Shown: positions 17,183 to 25,945 of the stretch, one piece after another
Layout of the letters: every line of letters begins with the position of its first letter
Position numbering within the stretch: position 1 is the stretch's first letter
NCBI RefSeq assembly: GCF_021887715.1
Contig: NZ_JAIQXX010000007.1
Location: forward strand, 96,942-160,941
Source of the DNA: Winogradskyella immobilis
GTDB taxonomy: Bacteria; Bacteroidota; Bacteroidia; Flavobacteriales; Flavobacteriaceae
Length of the DNA: 64,000 bases
Direction: 5' to 3'
Notes under the pieces: model-generated
What the model saw: only the letters and a program-made list of their open reading frames with translations
Told to the model about the DNA's origin: nothing
Database searches by the model: none
Translations under genes and position numbers: made by a program

Positions 17183-18091
17183 TTAATAAGAACTAAACAA
17201 TCCTTTTCCTAAATTAAAACGCACTAAAAACTCATGAGTACCACTGGTGATGTTATTAAGTTCGGTTCTTAAAGTGCCTTCATAAGCATATCCTAAATCT
17301 ATCCAATCTGTTAGGTTTATCAAAAAGAAAGCTGCCCAAGCAGCATCTGTTCTATAAGTAATTCCGCCTTCGTAACGTTCTAAATATCGTACTGCAGCTG
17401 TTAAATCTGCAGAAAGCGGAGCTCCATCAACATACCTTACTAATGTTGATGGTCTTAATTCTGTACTTCTATTTATTTTAAAATTATAACCTCCAGACAA
17501 AAATGCATGCGTTTTATCTGTTCCTATAGTTACTCTTCCGTTATCGTTATCAATCCTATCGCTGAGTATTAAACTCGGTATAGAAAACGACACAAAATAT
17601 TTTTCGTGCACTAAATAAGCTCCTAAACCTACATTAGGCCTAAAACCTGTATCTACATTACCAATAGCTGGATCTATAGGAAGATTTGCGTTTAACCCAT
17701 CGATATCTACATTATACGTTCTTCCTCCTGCTTTTAATCCTAGATAGAGATCCAAATCTCTATTAATAGGCAAGTAATATGACACATCCAAATTAAAACT
17801 CGTTGTTTTTTCAATAAAAACTTCGTCCGTAATCACAGATACTCCCAAGCCCAATCGGTCTGCTATTGGCGTAGCAGCAAAGAAACTTTTGGTTTCTGGA
17901 GCATTGTCTATGTTTACCCATTGTGATCTTATATTCGATGTAAATGTAGTTTCTCCATCCCAAGCCGCATAAGCCGGATTAATGACATTCATGGTATATC
18001 TATAAAGCGTATAATTGGGTTGTTGCTGTCCAAACAAATTACCAACAATAAGAAATATAGCGATTTGTAATATATATGTATAGTGTTTCAT
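17183..18091 (-). CDS. PorP/SprF family type IX secretion membrane protein
   Basis: 302 residues with a signal peptide ending near GNLFGQQ. The start of the mature protein (YTLYRYTMNVINPAYAA) and the repeated beta-strand pattern with a terminal aromatic (FSSY) are typical of PorP/SprF outer-membrane proteins. These associate with type IX substrates at the surface. It lies 21 bp downstream of the large metallopeptidase gene, the usual substrate + PorP/SprF arrangement, so it probably anchors or exports that protease. Confidence 0.93.
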   Translation of the reverse strand: MKHYTYILQIAIFLIVGNLFGQQQPNYTLYRYTMNVINPAYAAWDGETTFTSNIRSQWVNIDNAPETKSFFAATPIADRLGLGVSVITDEVFIEKTTSFNLDVSYYLPINRDLDLYLGLKAGGRTYNVDIDGLNANLPIDPAIGNVDTGFRPNVGLGAYLVHEKYFVSFSIPSLILSDRIDNDNGRVTIGTDKTHAFLSGGYNFKINRSTELRPSTLVRYVDGAPLSADLTAAVRYLERYEGGITYRTDAAWAAFFLINLTDWIDLGYAYEGTLRTELNNITSGTHEFLVRFNLGKGLFSSY

Positions 18092-18112
18092 TTTTCTTCC
18101 TTATGGGTTTTA

Positions 18113-21100
18113 CTAGTAAACTAAGTATAACCAACCTGTAATAATATTAGTTCCTGCTCCTGATTCATCAATTTGATAGTAGTACGATCCACTCGGCAAA
18201 AGACTTCCACTATTACCATTAGTTCCTCCCCAATCATTATTATAATTATTTGAACTAAAAACTTCATTTCCCCATCGATTAAAGATCTTAACTGTAGTAT
18301 CAGGAAAGAGGTTTATATTAATAATAGTCCATGTATCATTAACTCCATCATTATTAGGAGATACAACTTCATTAGCGGTTAATTCTGGGTCACAAACATC
18401 TCCTAATCCGTCTGCATCCACATCACTTTGATCTGGATTAAACGTTAATGGGCAATTATCCACATCATCTAAAACTCCGTCTCCATCGTCATCTAAATCA
18501 CAAGGGTCACCAATACCATCGTCATCTAAATCTTCTTGGTTTATATTTGGTATTAATGGGCAATTATCATCTAAATTTAAAATACCATCTCCGTCTGAAT
18601 CTTCATCACAAGGATCACCTATTCCATCTCCGTCAATATCTTCTTGATTTGCATTTGCTATTGTAGGGCAATTATCGTCTCCGTTTAATATTCCATCTCC
18701 ATCAATATCGTCATCACAAACATCTCCAACACCATCATTATCCATATCGCTCTGATCTGTATTGGCAATCATAGGACAATTATCTACAGTATCTGGAATA
18801 GTGTCACCATCTGAATCTGGACTAGGTGATCCACAGATTTCAATTGCCCAGCTATTTAATTGACCAATATCTTGACTTGCATTATCAGATATTATTAAAC
18901 TCCAATCTCCACTAGATACGCCTCCATAAAAATTTGACAAATCACCATCGGGGACAAATGATCCTATAAAAGGTGGTACGCCAGAAGCTATAGAAAATGT
19001 TGCTTCTTGGTCAAAGACTGTTCCATTATAATTATCACCACTACCACCATTTCTATTAGACAAAATAATACGGTCACCTGCAGGATTTTCAAGCGACAGG
19101 ATTAAATCACTTACCCAAGTATGTGTAATGTTAACTGTAACATTAATATCTGTTATTATCACTCCACTATTTACAGCTATTGTAGAGCTTATTCCTGTTG
19201 CATTATTATCTGGAATATTTATAGGAGTATCACTAGCATTAAACGTTTGGCATTGAATATCAACTGTGGTAAAATTAGCTTCAGAATACGCTCCTACACC
19301 ACAAATATTTACTGCTCTTACACGCCAAAAATACATAGTGTTAGAGGCAAGGTTCGTTGCAGTATAATTAGGCATACTTACCGTAGCACTTTCTACAATA
19401 TTGGCGAAATTAGTATCTAAAGCAATATCTATTTCATAAGTTAATGCATTGGTATCTGCCGACCAACTAAACATGGCATTATTAGCCATAACAGTTGTAT
19501 CTCCATTTGGCGGACTTATCAGATTAATCGTTCCAAAATTAGCATCAAACACATTGAATTGAACTGCAGTTTCTCTAACGATAGATCCAGACGTTCCTAC
19601 AATAAAAAACGGATAGTTTCCTAATGCTAAGTTTCCTATGCCTGAAATCGTTAATGTTACATTAGTATTATCTGCAACGGCTGAAGTTTGACTAAATGTT
19701 GCCGTAACTCCAGAAGGCAATCCTGTAGTAGAAAAGAAAGTCTCTCCAGTAAATCCTAAAAATCTATTATACGTAAAATTGAAAACAGCATCGTCAGGTG
19801 TGCAAACATTTATAATATCATTATCCGCTGTTAGCGTAAATTCTGATTCTTCAATAGATATATCCGTAGTGTTAATTGAAAAGAAAATATTATTATCTCC
19901 TTCAACCATAATTCTAGCCGTAGAGACATCGGAGCCTACAGAAGGTATAGATACATTTGCAGACCCATTATTAGGAATTGAAGAGGCTAGTGTAAAAGGA
20001 TAAGTAAATCCTCCATCTATAGATAATAAAATATTAACGTTTGGTGTATTTACTGATCCTCCATCAGTCCCAGCGACATCCCATGTTATCGTTTGTACAG
20101 ATCCGGCATTCCAGGTTTCAGTTGTTGTTTGCGAAGTTACTATAAAAGGACCAGCATTGGCATCAACAGTAACGCGCATATCATCTACTGCAGATTGTCC
20201 GCCAGTAGGAATATTATCTCTAACTGTTAGTCTAAAATTAAGATCTCTAGAAACGGACACTAAACGTTCCCATGTATCAGAAACTCCTCCGTTAGCAATA
20301 ATATGATCTAATGTTGGGATATACCTTATAGGATCGTTAGTTCCTCTTCGGCTTCTGACTACAGGTCCAGAAGCGGTAACGTCTGTAGGCACACCTGTAG
20401 GTCCTAAATCAAATTGTTCCCAAGTAAATGTATGTGATGCTGTACCATCTACATCAGTAGAAGCTCCAATAAGTTTATACGGTGTTGATGCCGGAATAGT
20501 AAAAGAATCTCCTGCCTCTGCTGTAGGAGCTGAATTCCCTGTTGCAGTTAATGTTGCACAGGTACTATTGCCTATTGTGATATTGGTAAAAATTTCTTGT
20601 AAACTAATTTGATGAAAATAGTCATCACTGTTATTCTGAACATTTTGTGGAGGGCAAATTCCAGCATAACCCATTATGGTCGTCCCACTTGCAGGTTCAA
20701 AAGCCGTTGACGGACTCATATCATTTGGCTGACAACTGCCAGTGTTTCCATTCCATGTATGGTTTGCACCAAATTGATGACCTATTTCATGAGCTGCAAA
20801 ATCGACATCAAAAGTATCCCCAGCTGGGTTTGCTAATCCGGTTGTTCCTCCTCCTTTATTTGTTGTACATACCGACGCTAAAAATGCTACTCCTCCAGAA
20901 CCTGTAGAAAACACATGACCAATATCGTAATTGTTAGCTCCTATAATACCATTTATGGTATTAGTACTTGTATTAATTACTGCTGAAGTATTTCCGAAAA
21001 TTGAGTTCCCACTAGTAGATATCAACTGATCATTATTGGCAATTAAAGGCAATGTAATAGCTAATTCTCTCTCGTACACTCCATTAATTCTAGTTAAAGA

Positions 21101-21799
21101 CACTACAATGGCTGCCATAGCCGAAGCAACTGTACCTCCATGAAAATTAGTATATTCAACACTTGTTCCGATTGCTATTCTATAGGTTCTAAGCATTCCG
21201 TCATCCGCATTTCTATTAAATGTTTGTAGACTAGATGTTTCATACTTAGCATCAACGACATCACATTGTAAAACATTAGAACTCGATATATCTCCTTTGT
21301 TATATACAACATAAGAGTTATTGGTTGCAAAAGGATCTATAAGTTGAGTTGAAGTGTTACTTGTTAATATCATAGCATGCAACCCTAAAGTGGTAATACT
21401 AAATCTAATGGTAGAACTCGCGTCTTTTAAACTCTGACCAACATAAGATCTCAATCCTGTATATTTCTCTTGAAGTTGTGGTTCCATCACTGAAGCTTCT
21501 ATAATCTTAAAAGCTTCAAACTCTCCATTAGAATTTGGGAAATCTATAGTAACTGCATTGGCCCAACCTTGTGCACTTCGCTTAGGTACATTAGCCAATA
21601 TTTGCTTTAAGCCTTCAATATCTAATCTGTAATAATTAGCCTTATCGGGTTGTGATTGTCTTGCAAGCACTGTACTTCTTGATGCTACATCTTTAGTTGT
21701 TTTTGTCCAAAATCTATTATTCTGAGCAGAACCTGTTAAAAAAGATAATAAGAGTATGGTTACTAAAACAAATTTTAGATTCGTATATGTCTTTTTCAT
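18113..21799 (-). CDS. T9SS-secreted reprolysin-type metallopeptidase, multidomain
   Basis: 1,228 residues. A signal peptide (1-25) is followed by a propeptide-like region (to about 190) and a zinc metallopeptidase domain with HEIGHQFGANHTW (about 335-347), the extended HExxHxxGxxH motif. Ig-like or cadherin-like regions follow, then a fibronectin III module (about 755-845), a proprotein-convertase P domain (about 850-992), four thrombospondin type 3 repeats (DNCP-containing, about 995-1137) and a gliding-motility C-terminal domain (SPNNDGVNDTW to the LYLVY end). The last domain is the type B T9SS signal. Extracellular protein degradation is the likely role. Confidence 0.94.
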   Translation of the reverse strand: MKKTYTNLKFVLVTILLLSFLTGSAQNNRFWTKTTKDVASRSTVLARQSQPDKANYYRLDIEGLKQILANVPKRSAQGWANAVTIDFPNSNGEFEAFKIIEASVMEPQLQEKYTGLRSYVGQSLKDASSTIRFSITTLGLHAMILTSNTSTQLIDPFATNNSYVVYNKGDISSSNVLQCDVVDAKYETSSLQTFNRNADDGMLRTYRIAIGTSVEYTNFHGGTVASAMAAIVVSLTRINGVYERELAITLPLIANNDQLISTSGNSIFGNTSAVINTSTNTINGIIGANNYDIGHVFSTGSGGVAFLASVCTTNKGGGTTGLANPAGDTFDVDFAAHEIGHQFGANHTWNGNTGSCQPNDMSPSTAFEPASGTTIMGYAGICPPQNVQNNSDDYFHQISLQEIFTNITIGNSTCATLTATGNSAPTAEAGDSFTIPASTPYKLIGASTDVDGTASHTFTWEQFDLGPTGVPTDVTASGPVVRSRRGTNDPIRYIPTLDHIIANGGVSDTWERLVSVSRDLNFRLTVRDNIPTGGQSAVDDMRVTVDANAGPFIVTSQTTTETWNAGSVQTITWDVAGTDGGSVNTPNVNILLSIDGGFTYPFTLASSIPNNGSANVSIPSVGSDVSTARIMVEGDNNIFFSINTTDISIEESEFTLTADNDIINVCTPDDAVFNFTYNRFLGFTGETFFSTTGLPSGVTATFSQTSAVADNTNVTLTISGIGNLALGNYPFFIVGTSGSIVRETAVQFNVFDANFGTINLISPPNGDTTVMANNAMFSWSADTNALTYEIDIALDTNFANIVESATVSMPNYTATNLASNTMYFWRVRAVNICGVGAYSEANFTTVDIQCQTFNASDTPINIPDNNATGISSTIAVNSGVIITDINVTVNITHTWVSDLILSLENPAGDRIILSNRNGGSGDNYNGTVFDQEATFSIASGVPPFIGSFVPDGDLSNFYGGVSSGDWSLIISDNASQDIGQLNSWAIEICGSPSPDSDGDTIPDTVDNCPMIANTDQSDMDNDGVGDVCDDDIDGDGILNGDDNCPTIANANQEDIDGDGIGDPCDEDSDGDGILNLDDNCPLIPNINQEDLDDDGIGDPCDLDDDGDGVLDDVDNCPLTFNPDQSDVDADGLGDVCDPELTANEVVSPNNDGVNDTWTIININLFPDTTVKIFNRWGNEVFSSNNYNNDWGGTNGNSGSLLPSGSYYYQIDESGAGTNIITGWLYLVY

Positions 21800-21920
21800 T
21801 TCTATTAGAAACTTAAATTCTATTTTTTAATTGTCAATTTACTACTTTTTATAATAATGGTTTCAAAATTTATCATTCAAAATTAATTCTTGCTTTTACC
21901 TCAATAACTAAAACAAAATG

Positions 21921-21928
21921 TAATTTTG
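21921..21928 (+). promoter_or_regulatory. -7 box of ribF
   Basis: TAATTTTG fits TAnnTTTG exactly. It lies 12 bp before the ATG at 21941 and overlaps an in-frame TTG at 21926, so translation from that TTG is unlikely. Confidence 0.5.
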
Positions 21929-21940
21929 TGTTTTATTTTT

Positions 21941-22873
21941 ATGATGTCAAAAGAAAATCAAAATTCACAATCTTCATGCCAGAATAGTGTTGTTACCATT
22001 GGCACTTTTGATGGTCTTCATATTGGACATCAAAAAATATTGAACAGAGTTTTAGACATTTCAAGAGTCAAAGATTTAAACGCAACTGTGCTAACATTAT
22101 TTCCGCATCCAAGGATGGTGCTTCAAAAAGACAGCTCTATTAGGCTGTTAAATACAATTGATGAGCGTATTGCATTATTAAAACAGTTTAACATTAAGTG
22201 TGTTGTTGTTAAGACATTTACTAAAGATTTTGCTGACCTATCAGCTAGAGACTATGTAAAAAACATATTGGTAGATGAGTTAAACGTAAAACAAATTGTT
22301 ATAGGTTACGATCATCATTTTGGCAAAAATAGAAGCGCAAATATTAATGATTTAAAAATGTTTGCTAACGAGTTCCATTTTGGAATTGAAGAAATTACAG
22401 CTCAAGATATTGAAGACGTTACAGTAAGTTCTACAAAAATAAGAAAAGCCCTAGATCATGGCAATGTCTCTTTAGCCAATTCATATTTAGGATACACCTA
22501 CTTTTTAACGGGTACTGTTGTTAAAGGAAAACGTATAGGGCGAACTATTAAATTTCCAACAGCCAATATACATATCAAAGAAGATTATAAACTTATTCCT
22601 AAAGATGGTGTTTATGTGGTGTCTTCTATAATTGATACTATTACTGTTTATGGGATGATGAATATTGGAAACAATCCTACGGTAGATGGAAAAGCAAAAT
22701 CTATTGAAGTTCACTTTTTTAATTTCAATACCGATATTTATAATAAAACTTTAAAAATTGAAATGCATACGCGTCTTAGGGATGAACGTAAATACGACTC
22801 TGTAGATCTATTACGCCAACAATTACAGCGCGATAAAGAAGCTTCTTTAAATTATATTGAAACTCTAAAATGA
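21941..22873 (+). CDS. ribF: Bifunctional riboflavin kinase/FAD synthetase
   Basis: 310 residues from the ATG at 21941 (an ATG at 21944 is equally possible). The N-terminal nucleotidyltransferase half has TIGTFDGLHIGHQKIL and the VSSTKIRKAL motif. The C-terminal riboflavin kinase half has GKRIGRTIKFPTANI and the GMMNIGNNPTV strand. It converts riboflavin to FMN and then FAD. Its stop overlaps the start of the HTTM gene by 4 bp (ATGA). Confidence 0.95.
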   Translation: MMSKENQNSQSSCQNSVVTIGTFDGLHIGHQKILNRVLDISRVKDLNATVLTLFPHPRMVLQKDSSIRLLNTIDERIALLKQFNIKCVVVKTFTKDFADLSARDYVKNILVDELNVKQIVIGYDHHFGKNRSANINDLKMFANEFHFGIEEITAQDIEDVTVSSTKIRKALDHGNVSLANSYLGYTYFLTGTVVKGKRIGRTIKFPTANIHIKEDYKLIPKDGVYVVSSIIDTITVYGMMNIGNNPTVDGKAKSIEVHFFNFNTDIYNKTLKIEMHTRLRDERKYDSVDLLRQQLQRDKEASLNYIETLK

Positions 22874-24195
22874 AAACTTTTTTATTTAAACATATAGATA
22901 ATTCCTCTTTAATTGTTTTCAGAATTATTTTTGGGTTGCTATGTTTTTTAGAATCCGTTGGAGCCATTTTTACAGGTTGGATTAAACGTGTCTTTATAGA
23001 TCCTGAATTTACATTTACATTTATTGGGTTTGAATGGTTACAACCGTTACCAGGAAATTGGATGTATGCTTATTATGCTATAATGGGCATATTTGGTTTT
23101 CTAATCATGATAGGTTATAAATACAGAGCTAGTGCCTTAGCATTTGCAATACTATGGTCTTGCACATATTTAATGCAAAAATCATCGTATAATAATCATT
23201 ATTATCTTTTAATGGTTTTGAGTTTTATTATGGTCATTTTACCAGCACATCGCTATGCGTCGATTGATGTAAGATTAAACCCAAAATTAAAACGTATATC
23301 AATGCCTAACTGGTGCAAATGGATATTTGTAATTCAGCTTTTTATTGTCTACACCTATGCTTCAGCTGCAAAATTGTACCCAGATTGGTTAGATGCTTCT
23401 GTTGTTGGTTTATTAATGAAAGGGAAGGCAAATTATCCTATTATCGGAGGTTTGCTTCAACAGCAATATGTACATTACTTTATTGCTTATGCAGGAATTC
23501 TTTTTGATGGACTTATCATTCCATTACTACTTTGGAAAAAAACACGCAAATATGCATTTTTTGCTTCTATATTTTTTCATTTATTTAATTCCATAGTATT
23601 GCAAATTGGTATTTTTCCATACTTATCTTTAGCCTTTACCTTGTTCTTTTTTGACGCTAAAACCATTCAGAATATCTTTTTAAAAAAGAAACCTTTATAT
23701 GTTGATTCTGAAATTAAAACTCCGAGATACGCCAAAATATTTCAAATTGGTTTTGTCATTTTTTTTAGTATTCAAGTCGGTTTACCACTTCGTCATTATT
23801 TTATTAAAGATAATGTGTTATGGACCGAAGAAGGACATCGTCTATCTTGGCGTATGATGCTACGTAGTAAAAGTGGATCAATCTATTTTACAATTATTGA
23901 CCGTGCTACAAACAATACCATTCCTATTCGTTTAAAAGATCATTTAAGCGCAAAACAATTAAAAAATCTAGCTACAAAACCAGATATGATTTGGCAATTT
24001 TCTCAACGTCTTAAACGACAATTTGCCAAAGAAGGAAAAACAATTTCTATATATGTTAGATCCTATGTTAGTGTTAACGGAAAACGATCTCAACGGTTTA
24101 TCGACCCTAAAGTAGACTTGGCTGAAATAGATTGGAATTCCTTTTCGCATAGTGAGTGGATTTTACCATCAAAACCAGAGTCTTTATCTCAGTAA
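22870..24195 (+). CDS. HTTM domain membrane protein (vitamin K carboxylase-like)
   Basis: 441 residues with about eight membrane helices in residues 10-300, then a soluble C-terminal part. Features of the HTTM family include FRIIFGLLCFLESVG, QKSSYNNHYYLL, TYASAAKLYPDWLDA and FFHLFNSIVLQIGIFPY. Bacterial members resemble gamma-glutamyl carboxylase, but their reaction is largely untested. It is translationally coupled to ribF; this neighbour order recurs in flavobacteria and might reflect a flavin link, which is inference. Confidence 0.85.
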   Translation: MKTFLFKHIDNSSLIVFRIIFGLLCFLESVGAIFTGWIKRVFIDPEFTFTFIGFEWLQPLPGNWMYAYYAIMGIFGFLIMIGYKYRASALAFAILWSCTYLMQKSSYNNHYYLLMVLSFIMVILPAHRYASIDVRLNPKLKRISMPNWCKWIFVIQLFIVYTYASAAKLYPDWLDASVVGLLMKGKANYPIIGGLLQQQYVHYFIAYAGILFDGLIIPLLLWKKTRKYAFFASIFFHLFNSIVLQIGIFPYLSLAFTLFFFDAKTIQNIFLKKKPLYVDSEIKTPRYAKIFQIGFVIFFSIQVGLPLRHYFIKDNVLWTEEGHRLSWRMMLRSKSGSIYFTIIDRATNNTIPIRLKDHLSAKQLKNLATKPDMIWQFSQRLKRQFAKEGKTISIYVRSYVSVNGKRSQRFIDPKVDLAEIDWNSFSHSEWILPSKPESLSQ

Positions 24196-24333
24196 TTACT
24201 TAAATTTCTTTTGTAAAATCTATATTTTGTATCCTAAGAATTCGCAAAATTTAGATATACAGAAGTAGCTAGTTAGTTCGTCCATAAAATTTTTTCATTG
24301 TGGTTTTAAAAGCACACAATTAAAAATTTCATG

Positions 24334-24341
24334 TACTTTTG
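24334..24341 (+). promoter_or_regulatory. -7 box of serS
   Basis: TACTTTTG, a perfect TAnnTTTG, 20 bp before the serS ATG. No clear -33 TTTG. Confidence 0.5.
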
Positions 24342-24361
24342 TAGCTTAAATTTTTTTACTC

Positions 24362-25633
24362 ATGTTACAGGTTCCTTTTATAAGAGACAACAGAGATGAT
24401 ATTGTTAAACGTTTAACCATAAGAAACATTGATGCTGCTAAAATGATTGATGATGTTATTGTCTTTGACGAGCAACGTCGTCAATTACAAACACAATTAG
24501 ACAATGAAAAAGCTGAGATGAACAATTTGTCTAAAGAAATAGGAAACTTATACAAATCTGGCGAAGCTCAAAAAGCTAATATTTTAAAAGAAAAAACGAC
24601 TCAATTAAAAGATTCTATTAAAGACTTAGAGCTACAGCTTACTAATAAAGCGGATGCTTTAAATGAGTTACTATATAAAATCCCTAATGTTCCAAACCCA
24701 ATTGTTCCAACAGGAAATACGGATGATGATAATGAAGAGGTGTTTAGAGAAGGAGAAATCCCTGTATTGTTTGAAGGAGCATTACCGCATTGGGAACTCG
24801 CTAAAAAATACGATATCATTGATTTTGAATTAGGTAATAAAATTACAGGCGCAGGTTTCCCTGTTTATAAAGGAAAAGGAGCACGTTTACAACGTGCTTT
24901 AATTGCCTACTTTTTAGATAAGAATACGGCAGCTGGTTATACAGAATACCAATTACCGCATTTAGTTAATGAGGCTTCTGGTTTTGGCACAGGACAATTG
25001 CCTGATAAAGAAGGACAGATGTATCATGTTACTGGAGATAACTTGTATTTAATTCCTACTGCTGAAGTTCCTGGCACCAATATTTTTAGAAATGTATTAT
25101 TAAATGCATCTGATTTGCCTATTGGTATTACAGGTTATACACCATGTTTTAGACGTGAAGCAGGAAGTTATGGTGCGCATGTAAGAGGTTTAAATCGTTT
25201 GCACCAATTTGATAAAGTTGAGATTTTACGTGTAGAACATCCTTCTAAGTCTTATGAAGCCTTAGATACTATGGTCAATCATGTAAAAGGTATTATGCGA
25301 GAGTTGAACTTGCCTTATCGTATACTTCGTCTTTGTGGTGGTGATTTAGGATTTACATCTGCATTAACTTACGATTTTGAATTGTTCTCTACCGCACAAG
25401 ATCGTTGGTTAGAGATTTCTTCTATTTCTAATTTTGAAACATTCCAAGCCAATCGTCTAAAATTACGTTTTAAAAATAGTGAAGGTAAAAACGAATTAGC
25501 ACACACTTTAAATGGAAGTTCTTTGGCATTGCCTAGAGTTCTTGCTGGTATTCTAGAAAACTGTCAAACCGAAAAAGGCATTAAAATTCCAGAGGTTCTT
25601 ATTCCTTATACAGGATTTGAATATATCAATTAA
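24362..25633 (+). CDS. serS: Serine--tRNA ligase
   Basis: 423 residues, the usual length. The N-terminal tRNA-binding coiled coil covers about 25-110 (long KEK/Gln-rich helices). The class II catalytic core has motif 2 CFRREAGSYGAHVRGLNR with HQFDKVEI and motif 3 near NGSSLALPRVLAGILEN. It charges tRNA-Ser and tRNA-Sec in the cytoplasm. It is monocistronic with its own -7 box. Confidence 0.97.
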   Translation: MLQVPFIRDNRDDIVKRLTIRNIDAAKMIDDVIVFDEQRRQLQTQLDNEKAEMNNLSKEIGNLYKSGEAQKANILKEKTTQLKDSIKDLELQLTNKADALNELLYKIPNVPNPIVPTGNTDDDNEEVFREGEIPVLFEGALPHWELAKKYDIIDFELGNKITGAGFPVYKGKGARLQRALIAYFLDKNTAAGYTEYQLPHLVNEASGFGTGQLPDKEGQMYHVTGDNLYLIPTAEVPGTNIFRNVLLNASDLPIGITGYTPCFRREAGSYGAHVRGLNRLHQFDKVEILRVEHPSKSYEALDTMVNHVKGIMRELNLPYRILRLCGGDLGFTSALTYDFELFSTAQDRWLEISSISNFETFQANRLKLRFKNSEGKNELAHTLNGSSLALPRVLAGILENCQTEKGIKIPEVLIPYTGFEYIN

Positions 25634-25763
25634 AGTTAGTTTTTTCTTTCTTAATGTCGATTAAGTGTTAAAAAATAACGTTATTCAACGATTTTTTAAT
25701 ATTTATTATTGTTTTTATATTGATTTTTAAGAAGTTAGCATTTCAGAATAAACTAACCTACTT

Positions 25764-25832
25764 ATGAAAAATATAAAACGTATTGTATTACTGGTTTCAT
25801 TAGTAATGATGGCTAGCAAAATTTTGTTTTAA
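25764..25832 (+). CDS. Possible 22-residue hydrophobic microprotein
   Basis: In the 312-bp gap between serS and the TPR gene, an ATG opens a 22-codon frame (MKNIKRIVLLVSLVMMASKI, then LF) that looks like a basic-hydrophobic membrane or signal-type helix. Thirty bp later there is a perfect 12-bp terminator, so a short independent transcript is plausible. It could equally be the remnant of a secreted protein or a leader peptide. The rest of the gap shows nothing recognisable. Confidence 0.3.
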   Translation: MKNIKRIVLLVSLVMMASKILF

Positions 25833-25860
25833 AACAATAGTAAATAATTATAAATCCATA

Positions 25861-25891
25861 AAATACCTTAACACCTAGTTAAGGTATTTTT
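25861..25891 (+). terminator. Strong intrinsic terminator
   Basis: A perfect 12-bp stem AAATACCTTAAC (25861-25872), loop ACCTA, GTTAAGGTATTT, then a T-run. It lies 54 bp before the TPR gene and ends the short unit at 25764. Confidence 0.88.
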
Positions 25892-25945
25892 TTTATCAAA
25901 ACATTCACAATATCTAAACACTTCATTTGTTATATTTACACCACT

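Noticed and set aside
18389..18815. DNA-level tandem repeats
   Set aside because: They are codons of the four thrombospondin type 3 repeats in the metallopeptidase.
21926..21940. TTG start for ribF
   Set aside because: It lies inside the -7 promoter box, so it would not be transcribed.
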